Source: UMGS973 sp045599945 (lineage in GTDB: Bacteria; Bacillota; Clostridia; Peptostreptococcales; Anaerovoracaceae). From it: DNA of 35,920 bases. This document shows positions 5,315 to 12,412 of the stretch, in pieces. Position 1 is the first letter of the stretch; every line of letters starts with the position of its first letter. Made by a program: the position numbers and the translations under genes. The notes under the pieces are model-generated. The model had not been told where the DNA came from and did no database searches. It worked only from the letters and a program-made list of their open reading frames with translations. The stretch spans positions 1 through 35,920 of the forward strand of contig JAZRWY010000014.1 in NCBI GenBank assembly GCA_045599945.1, in the 5' to 3' direction.

Positions 5315-6524
5315 GATTGGTCTTGTAGAAGTCCTTTGTTGTACATCCCGCGCGGCCTCCTCCGGCACATGCACACGCACATGCACATGCACAGGATACG
5401 CAGGCGCATGCACAGGAACTTCCGCCGCCGTGATGACTGCCGCCGTGATGGCTGCCGCTGTGATGACTGCCGCCGAATCCGGAAGAACGCGGAGGCGTCG
5501 TGACATGAACCCTGACATATGTATTCGGCGAATCGGAATATTGGAAGGTTCCATTGGTTTTGTATTTGAGTGCTTCCCGGTCTTCTTTTGCGATTTCTTC
5601 CTCTTTGAGAATCTCCTCTTCTTGAATCATGCTTCTTCCGCAGTAAGCACAGGTGTCCTTTCCTTCTTCTCTAGGTGCGCCGCATCCAGGACAGAAACTG
5701 TAATATACAATCTTTGTTCTTGTAATCTTCACCTTTGGCTCAGATGCAGAAAAACCGGACACACGGCTGTATATGGAGCGGCAGATTCCTCCTACCCAGG
5801 AGAGTACGCCGATAATGACCGCGATACCTGCCAGGATTGCGCCAAAGTCAGAATCGCCGTAGGAATCATAGGCATATTCTTCTGCCTCTTCGAATTCTTT
5901 TGATGCATCAAATCCGAATGCATCATTGGAATAAGAGACCTTAATGTCCACCGTTTCTCCCGCAGGAAGGTCGGTTGTCCAGGTGCAGTATCCATCCCTG
6001 ATCAGGCATTCACAAGGACCGTCCCATGCAAGAGCCTGATTGCCATTCCATCGGATGACCAGCCTTTTGACATCAATGGAATCAAACCAGCCGGGTGTGA
6101 AATAGTAGAGGGTTTCTCCATCTTTCAGTTCATTCATGCTGTACATGTTATCCTGCCGGATGGTGAAGTCAAAAGAGACAGTCTCGTTCTTGTAATATTT
6201 CCTGTCAAAATTTATGATGGCATAATTGCCGTCAATGTCCATGTCTGAGATATTATCAGATATGGCAGAATAATCCTCTACATGGGAGTTGGGAAGTCCG
6301 ATGGAAACCCATGAAAGAGGGCCTTCTTCCGCATCGTCAAGTACCGTCCATTCGATATGGTATCTGAGATTGACTGTGGCATCATCATTGACATCTGCCG
6401 TGATCTCATAATTCTGGATTTCATCGATTGCATCCTGTGCCGATGCAAGGCACGGGAATGCAGCAGCAACCAGAAACATCAAGGAGAGAATCAGGGATGC
6501 GGACCGGATCATTTTTCTTCTCAT
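5271..6524 (-). CDS. Membrane protein with zinc ribbon and His/Gly-Cys/Ala tail, likely radical SAM substrate
   Basis: The 417-aa reading starts at ATG 6524, whose ATGA overlaps the radical SAM stop; AGGAG lies about 11 bases upstream. An in-frame ATG at 6554 has no room for a ribosome binding site. Order of parts: signal peptide 1-29 (RRKMIRS, hydrophobic core, ASAQ); an extracellular beta-rich domain about 35-205 resembling the DUF2207 N-terminal domain; a membrane segment 228-248; a zinc ribbon with C278, C281, C292, C295; a charged Glu-rich helix 300-322; a GGSHH-type repeat 351-369; and a tail with nine Cys at 371, 373, 375, 378, 380, 382, 384, 386 and 394, mostly Cys-Ala alternation, then GGGRAGCTTKDFYKTN. 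If residue 30-227 is outside, the tail is in the cytoplasm, reachable by the upstream enzyme. A modified or metal-binding tail is inference. Confidence 0.8.
   Translation of the reverse strand: MRRKMIRSASLILSLMFLVAAAFPCLASAQDAIDEIQNYEITADVNDDATVNLRYHIEWTVLDDAEEGPLSWVSIGLPNSHVEDYSAISDNISDMDIDGNYAIINFDRKYYKNETVSFDFTIRQDNMYSMNELKDGETLYYFTPGWFDSIDVKRLVIRWNGNQALAWDGPCECLIRDGYCTWTTDLPAGETVDIKVSYSNDAFGFDASKEFEEAEEYAYDSYGDSDFGAILAGIAVIIGVLSWVGGICRSIYSRVSGFSASEPKVKITRTKIVYYSFCPGCGAPREEGKDTCAYCGRSMIQEEEILKEEEIAKEDREALKYKTNGTFQYSDSPNTYVRVHVTTPPRSSGFGGSHHSGSHHGGSHHGGGSSCACACVSCACACACACAGGGRAGCTTKDFYKTNLKLKQLELKKRNRR
5365..5394 (-). repeat. Hexanucleotide repeat coding (Cys-Ala)n
   Basis: Five consecutive six-base units of the form GCACAT/GCACAC/GCACAG on the plus strand encode Cys-Ala pairs on the minus strand. 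Unit length is a multiple of three, so slippage would change the number of Cys-Ala pairs without a frameshift. Confidence 0.8.
5426..5470 (-). repeat. 15-bp tandem repeat coding Gly-Ser-His-His
   Basis: Three 15-base units (5426-5440, 5441-5455, 5456-5470) with the pattern CGCCGTGATGACTGC on the plus strand, differing at one or two bases. On the minus strand they encode the SHH-containing repeats just before the Cys-Ala run. Confidence 0.85.
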
Positions 6525-7912
6525 CGCTGACCACGCTCCTTTCTTAAAGGACATTCTCCGGACATCTGTGCCGAGTATTCACGCTTTTCCATGCAGGAAG
6601 GTCTGTTCCATATGATCTCCCAGTCATCGGAAAGCATGTTTCCCAGAATGTCATCGGAAAGCCAGCTCTGACATGGAACAACATTCCCTCCCGGGGTAAT
6701 TGCCATGTTGCTCAGGCATGCGCCGCAGGTAGCAGACGTAATCCCGATTTCATCACAGAATGCGTGGTCTACCCATCCCGGTGATGTGAAACTGATTTCC
6801 ATTCCGTTTGCATAGCAATAGTCTACGCTTTCACGCAATATCTCTTTTATTTCCTCCGATGTCAGCTGAAGGGATTCCGAACGGTCCTTCTCCGCATTGC
6901 CCGTGGTGATCAGACCAGAGCATGTGACATAGCGGACGCCTTTGCTGCGGAGAAATTCCAAAGTCTTCACATAATTGCGGTTCCGTGTGCAAAGCGGTGT
7001 GTTGATGCTGATGTTCAGGCCGGCTTCCAAGGCATTTTCCATGCCTGAAACAGTATCATCAAATCCATCGGCGCCGACCAGTTCATTATGAATTTCAGGA
7101 TCGTCGGAATAGAACGTGATCTGCATGCTGTCAAGGGATGCTTCCTGGAGCTTCCTGCAGTAATCCTTGGTCAGCTTTCTTCCGTTGGTATTCAGCCTTG
7201 TGACAAACCAGCCGGAATAGTCAATGAGCTCCAGCAGATCCTCTCTTACCGTAGGTTCGCCGCCGGTGAATGTGATCTGCGGTATTTTTGCTTTCCGGCA
7301 GCAATCAATGATTCTTTTCCAGTCTTCTGTTGAAAGCTCCTGCTCATCGGCCTGTTCCTGGCCGGCAGCATAGCAGTGAATGCACTTCTGGTTGCAGTTC
7401 CAGCAGCCATCCTTTGTCATGGCGCTGACCATGAGATCCATGCGGTGGGGAGCGGTCATGCAAGAAGCATATTCTCCCAGGCTGATGTATGAAATGTCTT
7501 CATCTACAGGCTCTCCATATGCCACCTGCCGGAAGGTCTTCATGATGGTATGAATATCCTTTTCCACCTTCTTCCGGCCCAAAAGAGGGAAAACCTTGCG
7601 CACGCCTTTGGCAGTGTTTTTGATGATGGCTTTCACATCATCATCGGAAACTTCCCTGCCGCTGTATTTGTTGACTTCCCGGATAAACTCCGCCAGAAGT
7701 ATGCTCCATCCGCTGCTGACCGGGATGATGTCCTGTCCGTTGATGATGACAACGCTGGCGTCCAGTTCGTCTCCGTCAACCATAGGAGGAATCATGTGGA
7801 TCCTCACAACGCCGGGTCCATCCGGATTCAGCGTTGCATGAAGAACTTCATGGAAGTTTTTCTTTGCATAGGAAAGCATGTCATTATATATTTTGTTCTT
7901 TATTATGCCCAT
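6521..7912 (-). CDS. Radical SAM/SPASM-type enzyme, putative peptide maturase
   Basis: A 463-aa protein. The radical SAM core starts near 165 with the cluster motif C173-x3-C177-x2-C180 (CNQKCIHC), followed by the GGEP motif at 217-220. The C-terminal part has C386, C396, C399, C414 (CGAC, then ITPGGNVVPC), C440 and C454, the arrangement of a SPASM/twitch domain holding auxiliary iron-sulphur clusters, as in enzymes that modify ribosomally made peptides (sactipeptide, PQQ and mycofactocin maturases). The first 160 residues are an extra domain without Cys until 151; it might bind substrate. It is the first gene of a two-gene operon and overlaps the Cys-tail membrane protein by four bases (ATGA), which makes that protein the obvious substrate. 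A promoter and AGGTG ribosome binding site precede it. Confidence 0.85.
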   Translation of the reverse strand: MGIIKNKIYNDMLSYAKKNFHEVLHATLNPDGPGVVRIHMIPPMVDGDELDASVVIINGQDIIPVSSGWSILLAEFIREVNKYSGREVSDDDVKAIIKNTAKGVRKVFPLLGRKKVEKDIHTIMKTFRQVAYGEPVDEDISYISLGEYASCMTAPHRMDLMVSAMTKDGCWNCNQKCIHCYAAGQEQADEQELSTEDWKRIIDCCRKAKIPQITFTGGEPTVREDLLELIDYSGWFVTRLNTNGRKLTKDYCRKLQEASLDSMQITFYSDDPEIHNELVGADGFDDTVSGMENALEAGLNISINTPLCTRNRNYVKTLEFLRSKGVRYVTCSGLITTGNAEKDRSESLQLTSEEIKEILRESVDYCYANGMEISFTSPGWVDHAFCDEIGITSATCGACLSNMAITPGGNVVPCQSWLSDDILGNMLSDDWEIIWNRPSCMEKREYSAQMSGECPLRKERGQR

Positions 7913-7948
7913 ACAACACCTCTCTTTTCTTTCTTTGCTTCTACCAGA

Positions 7949-7977
7949 AGTATATCACAGGAAAGCATGTCTGTCAG
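7949..7977 (-). promoter_or_regulatory. Promoter of the radical SAM operon
   Basis: On the minus strand CTGACA (plus 7972-7977) and TATACT (7949-7954) are separated by 17 bases; transcription would start about 30 bases before the ATG at 7912. Confidence 0.6.
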
Positions 7978-8030
7978 TATAATACATCAGGCTGCAGCCG
8001 GCATCTGTACATGGAAGAGGCGGTATTTCC

Positions 8031-8048
8031 ATATTTCTTAAGAAATAT
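8031..8048. promoter_or_regulatory. Perfect 18-bp palindrome between divergent operons
   Basis: ATATTTCTTAAGAAATAT is its own reverse complement. It lies between the radical SAM promoter and the coiled-coil gene, upstream of a TATATA-type box near 8083. A dimeric regulator could bind it; no regulator gene is adjacent. Confidence 0.5.
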
Positions 8049-8123
8049 TAAATATGTGCATCTTAACCTTTTCATATGGTAATATATACAGAAGAAAAAG
8101 AAAGGGGAAAAAAAGAGGTGTGC

Positions 8124-9062
8124 ATGGAAGAACTGAAGGAAAAAATCGCAAGACTACAGAAGGAAAAAGGGGAAAAAGAAAAAGCAGAAAGAATGCTCCT
8201 TGATCTGGAAGACCAGAGGCAGGAGCTTACGCAGAAGGTCAGTCTGCTAAACTCGGGCAGAATAAGGGAGCAGGAGGATGTAGACAGGTTGGAGCATAAA
8301 GGGTTGACACGGTTTGTATTGAGCCTTTCAGACAGATATGAGGAGAAACTCTCCCAGGAAAAGAAAGAAGCCTATCAGGCGCTGATGAAGTATGAGACGG
8401 CAAAACGGGAACTGGACGGCATCCTCTATGACATTTCTGCTGCAGAGGCTGTCATTCAAAGTCTGGCCGGGTGCGAAGAAGAACTGGAACAGGCCCTGAA
8501 GGAAAGGGAAAAGCAGGCTGCAGACAGCGATGCCGGATTTCGGGATGAAATATATTCGCTGCATGAGGAGCTGGCAGTATTCGAGAGCAGAAAAGTGGAA
8601 CTGGAAGAGGCAATTGACGCAGGAAGGCAGGCCATGTTCTGCGTAGGAAGTGTCATCGAAGGTATCGATTCTGCAAAAAACTGGGGCGTTGCAGACATAT
8701 TGGGCGGAGGTCTCATCATCACTCTGGTGAAGCATTCGAAGATTGATGATGCCCAGTGCTCCATGGAGAAGCTCCAGGTGGCACTCAGGAGATTTAAGAA
8801 TGAACTTTCCGATGTGGAGCGCATTGATGGAGATCTGAGCATTGATTTCAGCGACATGCTGCGCTTTGGAGACTGGTTCTTCGATGGTCTCATCTTCGAT
8901 ATCATGGTGCAGAACAGACTGAATACATCCCGGGAAAATGTGACCAGGGTAAGGTCGAAGATTGCGAAAGCCTTGCAGGCTCTGGATAAAGCTCTGAATG
9001 AGACGGAGAAGAAGATGCTGGATATACGGATGGAGATTAATCAGAAAATCATAGAACAGTAA
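8124..9062 (+). CDS. Long coiled-coil cytoplasmic protein, unknown function
   Basis: Start ATG 8124 follows AGAGGTG (8114-8120); the ATG at 8076 in the same frame has no ribosome binding site. The 312-aa product is almost entirely alpha-helical: heptad-rich coiled coil at about 2-45 and 65-160, then a Gly-containing segment around 190-215 (NWGVADILGGGLIITLV), then another helical/coiled stretch from 220 to the end. No signal peptide or convincing membrane segment is present. It diverges from the radical SAM operon and leads a three-gene operon with the cupin and a small membrane protein (gaps of 28 and 22 bases). I do not recognise the family; a scaffold or partner role for the neighbouring membrane protein is only a guess. 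Confidence 0.7.
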   Translation: MEELKEKIARLQKEKGEKEKAERMLLDLEDQRQELTQKVSLLNSGRIREQEDVDRLEHKGLTRFVLSLSDRYEEKLSQEKKEAYQALMKYETAKRELDGILYDISAAEAVIQSLAGCEEELEQALKEREKQAADSDAGFRDEIYSLHEELAVFESRKVELEEAIDAGRQAMFCVGSVIEGIDSAKNWGVADILGGGLIITLVKHSKIDDAQCSMEKLQVALRRFKNELSDVERIDGDLSIDFSDMLRFGDWFFDGLIFDIMVQNRLNTSRENVTRVRSKIAKALQALDKALNETEKKMLDIRMEINQKIIEQ

Positions 9063-9090
9063 GAGGAAGAATCACGAACAGGAGAAAAAC

Positions 9091-9414
9091 ATGTATAAGA
9101 ATATTGAAAAGAATGAAAAGCTATTACTGAGGGACCAGGTGGAATACCAGAAAGGGCAGGTCGTATCGAAGACGCTGGTGCAGAATGAGAAAGTCAGTGT
9201 TACCATATTCTCTTTTGACAAGGGAGAAGAGATATCCACCCATGCAGCCGGAGGAGATGCCATGGTAACTGTCCTGGATGGAAAAGGAAAGTTTACCATC
9301 GGTGGCACGGAATACGTTTTGGAAAAAGACGAGACTATCATCATGCCAAAGGACATCCCACATGCCGTATACGGAATGGAACAGATGAAAATGCTCCTTG
9401 TTGTATCCTTCTAG
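9091..9414 (+). CDS. Small cupin-domain protein
   Basis: 107 aa, a single cupin barrel. The conserved parts are visible: GEEISTHAAGGDAMVTVLDG (motif 1, with His in a G-x-H-type position) and DETIIMPKDIPHAVYGM (motif 2, IPH). The metal-binding residues of motif 1 are reduced compared with classic cupins (one His instead of HxH), as is common in the small COG1917/COG3837-like cupins of anaerobes. Good ribosome binding site (CAGGAGAAAAAC). Co-transcribed with the coiled-coil gene. Substrate unknown. Confidence 0.85.
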   Translation: MYKNIEKNEKLLLRDQVEYQKGQVVSKTLVQNEKVSVTIFSFDKGEEISTHAAGGDAMVTVLDGKGKFTIGGTEYVLEKDETIIMPKDIPHAVYGMEQMKMLLVVSF

Positions 9415-9436
9415 CGAGATGGAAAGAGAGGCTGAC

Positions 9437-9655
9437 ATGAAAAAACTATCCATCATACTCTGGGTGATGGCAGTCCTGCTGTCGGATGCCATGTGTGCCG
9501 TGGTTGCATACAAGTATAGCGGCATGGTGTGGGCCATCAGATATGCAGGATACAGTGCGCCCGCAGATGTTGCATTTCTGTATGCGATACCGTTTGTCAT
9601 CGCCATTGCTGCATGCCTGATTTTAGCGCACCGTTTGAGAAAAAGAGCAAAATGA
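9437..9655 (+). CDS. Small two-TM membrane protein
   Basis: 72 aa from ATG 9437, behind AGAGAGG; a longer frame beginning upstream overlaps the cupin end and lacks a ribosome binding site. Two hydrophobic segments, about 3-23 (LSIILWVMAVLLSDAMCAVVA) split by a Ser/Asp, and about 46-66, with a positive C-terminus (HRLRKRAK) that puts the tail inside. Similar short proteins are common and unnamed in Clostridia. Last gene of its operon. Confidence 0.65.
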   Translation: MKKLSIILWVMAVLLSDAMCAVVAYKYSGMVWAIRYAGYSAPADVAFLYAIPFVIAIAACLILAHRLRKRAK

Positions 9656-9680
9656 ACCGGATGCATCCGGTTTGTTTTTT
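9655..9680 (+). terminator. Intrinsic terminator
   Basis: The palindrome AACCGGATGCATCCGGTT (9655-9672), starting in the stop codon of the small membrane protein, followed by TGTTTTTTT. Confidence 0.85.
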
Positions 9681-9735
9681 TGACGATTCAGATTTCTTCA
9701 TCGGTAAAGCACTTTTCCTTCAGGAATGACAGTGC

Positions 9736-9778
9736 TATAATATCCTAAGGCAGCAGGCCCCGAATAAGGCGGGCCTGC
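9736..9778 (+). promoter_or_regulatory. TATAAT box and strong leader hairpin before the aldolase
   Basis: TATAAT at 9736-9741 (a weak TTTTCC is at the -35 position). The leader then contains an eight-bp GC-rich hairpin GCAGGCCC/GGGCCTGC (9753-9778) with no T run behind it, ending about 30 bases before the ATG. It may stabilise the messenger or be a leftover terminator. Confidence 0.45.
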
Positions 9779-9809
9779 CATATCTCACCTTCGAAAAGGA
9801 GAAACCAAC

Positions 9810-10631
9810 ATGCTGATATCTACAAAAGACATGCTTCTGGATGCGAAGAAAAATCATTATGCCATTCCATCCCCGGACTTCTGGGACTCCAGCTCTGTCA
9901 GAGCATTCTGCAGCGTTGCAGAGGAAAGAAACAGGCCGTGCATCATCAGTCTGGCAGAAGTTCACATGGAACACATGAGCATTGCAGAGGCTGCGCTCAT
10001 GGGAAAATTCTACGCACAAAGGTGCAAGGCGCCCATTGCCCTTCACTTTGATCACGGAACAGAATTTGATACCATAGCAGAAGCCATATACCGAGGATTC
10101 ACATCCGTCATGATTGATGCATCCTCCCATGACATTGAGGAAAATATACGGCGGACCACGGAAATCGTGGATCTTGCCCATATGAAAGGTGTAACTGTGG
10201 AAGCTGAAATCGGCCATGTGGGTGCGGAAGAAGAAGACGGTCCCCATGCGGTTTCGGAAAACATCTATACAGAAGTGGATGCTGCCGTCAGACTGGTAGA
10301 GGAGACCGGCGTGGACTCTCTTGCCGTATCCATCGGGACATCCCATGGGAAATATAAAGGGACACCGGTCATTAACTTTGAACGGCTGAGAGAACTGAAT
10401 GCTGCTGTTTCTGTTCCGCTGGTTCTTCATGGTGGATCCGGTTCCGGAGATGAGAATCTCAGAAAATGTGCAGAAGGCGGAATTACAAAAGTAAACCTCT
10501 ATACGGATTTTATCACGGCAGCATTAGACTGCGCATACGCGGAGAAGGAGACCAACTGGCTGAAACTCATGGAAAAAAGTGAAGAAGCTGTAAAGAATGT
10601 CTTGCGCCATTATTATGACGTGCTTGGTTGA
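9810..10631 (+). CDS. Class II fructose-bisphosphate/ketose-bisphosphate aldolase family
   Basis: 273 aa (the family runs 275-310). Zinc-enzyme motifs are all visible: LHFDHGTEFDTI with the catalytic Asp and first His (about 78-88), VEAEIGHVG (about 131-139), SIGTSHGKYKG with a metal His (about 175-185), LHGGSGSG with a metal His (about 209-216) and the NLYTDF phosphate-binding strand near 230. It cleaves a ketose 1-phosphate or 1,6-bisphosphate to DHAP and an aldehyde in the cytoplasm. The VEAEIG and GTSHG segments are family-wide, so I cannot tell fructose- from tagatose-bisphosphate specificity. It stands alone between a terminator and a membrane protein gene. Ribosome binding site AAAAGGAG. 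Confidence 0.85.
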   Translation: MLISTKDMLLDAKKNHYAIPSPDFWDSSSVRAFCSVAEERNRPCIISLAEVHMEHMSIAEAALMGKFYAQRCKAPIALHFDHGTEFDTIAEAIYRGFTSVMIDASSHDIEENIRRTTEIVDLAHMKGVTVEAEIGHVGAEEEDGPHAVSENIYTEVDAAVRLVEETGVDSLAVSIGTSHGKYKGTPVINFERLRELNAAVSVPLVLHGGSGSGDENLRKCAEGGITKVNLYTDFITAALDCAYAEKETNWLKLMEKSEEAVKNVLRHYYDVLG

Positions 10632-10704
10632 TGATGTTTACAAAATACAACACAATCTGTCTTTTTTATGATATACTCAAACCGTCAGGGAGAGTAATGA
10701 AAGA

Positions 10705-11535
10705 ATGAAAGAAAAAACCATGAGAACCAGATACATGATGAAATTTGTTATCCGCTGCATGATTCTAGCGGTCATTTTTGTCATGTATTTTTTGAAGGCA
10801 CAGGCCTTCGAGGTTCTTGAGGGCATGAATTTCTTCAAGAGAGTCTACGCCCTGCATGTACTATGGATTCTGTGGGTCCTGGATATGGTCCAGCAGCTCA
10901 TACCCGCAAGGAATGTAGTCTCTCTAGGTTCACAGAAACTGTTTCTGATGCATTTCAAACCATCGAATCTGAGAAAGACGGCGGAAGAGATCCAAGGATT
11001 TCTGAAATACTGTCACTATGTGAATATAAAGGTTGCCGGCCTATGGCTAGCACTTGTCGGCATCCTATGGGTCCTGAAGGCACAGGGCGTTATTGGAACC
11101 GGAGAGCTTTTCCTGTTTGTTGCTTTCTTTTATGTGGCGGATCTCATCTGCGTTCTGTTCTGGTGTCCGTTCCGTGTATTTCTCATGAAGAACAGATGCT
11201 GCGCAACCTGCACCATATTCAACTGGGACCATATCATGATGTTTACACCGGCACCATTCATGGGAGGCTTTTTCATGTGGTCACTCTTCATCATGGGAGC
11301 CATTGTGTTTGTCATCTGGGAAATCTATCTGTTTCTGTATCCGGAGAGATTCTGGGAAGAAACAAATGACGCACTCAAATGCTCCAACTGTCAGGAATTC
11401 CTATGCGGGAAAAACATGCATGCACAGGGAATGAGCAACGAAATGGAAAACCTTGTTCTGGACAGAATGGATGACAAGGCAGTGGAGGTAAAGGAACGGG
11501 TAGCAGATACGGTCAATGAAAAATTCAAGAAATAG
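10705..11535 (+). CDS. Polytopic membrane protein with Cys clusters
   Basis: 276 aa with a GGGAGAG ribosome binding site. Hydrophobic segments at about 13-32, 47-64, 107-125, 132-153 and 187-217 suggest five or six membrane helices; the last 60 residues are polar and helical. Two Cys clusters stand out: RCCATCTIFNWDHIMM between helices (about 168-183) and KCSNCQEFLCG after the last helix (about 227-237), with the pattern C-x2-C-x5-C. They could bind metal or form disulphides. I do not recognise the family. A terminator separates it from the MerR gene downstream, which also has a Cys ribbon. Confidence 0.65.
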   Translation: MKEKTMRTRYMMKFVIRCMILAVIFVMYFLKAQAFEVLEGMNFFKRVYALHVLWILWVLDMVQQLIPARNVVSLGSQKLFLMHFKPSNLRKTAEEIQGFLKYCHYVNIKVAGLWLALVGILWVLKAQGVIGTGELFLFVAFFYVADLICVLFWCPFRVFLMKNRCCATCTIFNWDHIMMFTPAPFMGGFFMWSLFIMGAIVFVIWEIYLFLYPERFWEETNDALKCSNCQEFLCGKNMHAQGMSNEMENLVLDRMDDKAVEVKERVADTVNEKFKK

Positions 11536-11541
11536 GGAATC

Positions 11542-11577
11542 TGAAACTGTATTTTACATGCAGTTTCATTTTTTTCA
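11542..11577 (+). terminator. Intrinsic terminator
   Basis: Stem TGAAACTG/CAGTTTCA with an 11-base loop and a following T run, seven bases after the membrane protein stop. Confidence 0.8.
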
Positions 11578-11586
11578 AAAAAAGAC

Positions 11587-11617
11587 TTGCTCGTGACGTA
11601 GGGTAATCATGTATATT
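11587..11617 (+). promoter_or_regulatory. MerR-type promoter with 19-bp spacer
   Basis: TTGCTC (11587-11592) and TATATT (11612-11617) are 19 bases apart, the over-long spacing that MerR-family proteins correct by twisting DNA. The spacer holds an imperfect dyad around GACGTAGGGTAA. Since it sits directly before a MerR gene, autoregulation is likely. Confidence 0.75.
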
Positions 11618-11639
11618 AGCCTCAGAAGGAGGAAAGGAT

Positions 11640-12371
11640 ATGTCAAAATATACAACAGGAGAACTTGCAAGACTTGCAGGTGTTTCAGTAAGGACCGTAC
11701 AGTATTATGATGAAAGGGGCATCCTGATTCCCAGTGAAACATCCGAGGGCGGGAGAAGACTTTTTTCTGAAGAGGACAGGAGAAAACTGGAGAGCATCTG
11801 TTTCTTAAGAGACATTGACATGCCCATCAAGGATATCCGGTATATTCTGGAATCCAGTGAGTCCAGGAAGGTCATTGAGATGCTGCTCGAGCAGCAGGTA
11901 AACTTGCTGAAGAAGGAAATCGGGGAGAATGAGGATAAGCTGAAGAAGATAAAAAAGATAAAGGAGAATCTGGTGCTCTTTCAGGATGCTTCAGAGGATT
12001 CCATACATGACATATCCGGATTGATGCAAATGAAAAAAGAATTATTTAAAATGTACCGTCCGGTACTCATTTTCGGAATCTTGATGGATCTTGCAGAGGT
12101 AGCGGCATTTGTCTACGGCATCATGAAGCATGAATGGATTCCATTCTTTATTCTGCTGGTGCTTCTGATCATTCCGGTATGCATCATGGTGAAATATATG
12201 CATGAGAATGTGGCATATATCTGTCCGGAGTGTCATCTTCAGTTTAAACCGGGGATGAAAGAGTACATGTTTGCAAAGCATACATTGAAGACCAGAAGAT
12301 GCACATGCCCGCAGTGCTGCAGAAAACTGGACTGTATCGAAGTGCTTGACAGAAAAGAAAAGAAAGAATAA
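11640..12371 (+). CDS. MerR family regulator with membrane anchor and zinc ribbon
   Basis: 243 aa. Residues 1-70 are a standard MerR winged helix (YTTGELARLAGVSVRTVQYYDERGIL, GGRRLFSEEDRRKL). Residues 78-112 form the dimer coiled coil. In place of a classic effector domain there are two hydrophobic segments (about 141-161 and 167-185) and a C-terminal zinc-ribbon-like part with C195, C198, C221, C223, C226 and C227 (YICPECH, CTCPQCCRK). A DNA-binding protein tethered to the membrane and sensing through a metal or redox ribbon is the simplest reading. Perfect AGAAGGAGG ribosome binding site. The target may be only its own promoter; no transporter follows it. Confidence 0.85.
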   Translation: MSKYTTGELARLAGVSVRTVQYYDERGILIPSETSEGGRRLFSEEDRRKLESICFLRDIDMPIKDIRYILESSESRKVIEMLLEQQVNLLKKEIGENEDKLKKIKKIKENLVLFQDASEDSIHDISGLMQMKKELFKMYRPVLIFGILMDLAEVAAFVYGIMKHEWIPFFILLVLLIIPVCIMVKYMHENVAYICPECHLQFKPGMKEYMFAKHTLKTRRCTCPQCCRKLDCIEVLDRKEKKE

Positions 12372-12398
12372 AAAAAGGAAGCACCAGGGGGTGCTTCC
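12370..12398 (-). terminator. Intrinsic terminator of the rubrerythrin gene
   Basis: Nine-bp perfect stem GGAAGCACC/GGTGCTTCC with an AGGG loop. On the minus strand it is followed by TTTTTT; it may also stop the MerR transcript. Confidence 0.85.
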
Positions 12399-12412
12399 GG
12401 CATCTTCTGGGA

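Noticed and set aside
5365..5470. Tandem repeats as a possible CRISPR or VNTR array
   Set aside because: Units are 6 and 15 bases with no spacers, all in frame in a coding region; not CRISPR.
5244..5903. A plus-strand 219-aa Cys-rich open frame with Thr-Cys and Ala/Met repeats
   Set aside because: It is the antisense of the Cys-Ala and His/Gly repeats of the minus-strand membrane protein. It has no ribosome binding site, and its repeats come from the periodic codons on the other strand.
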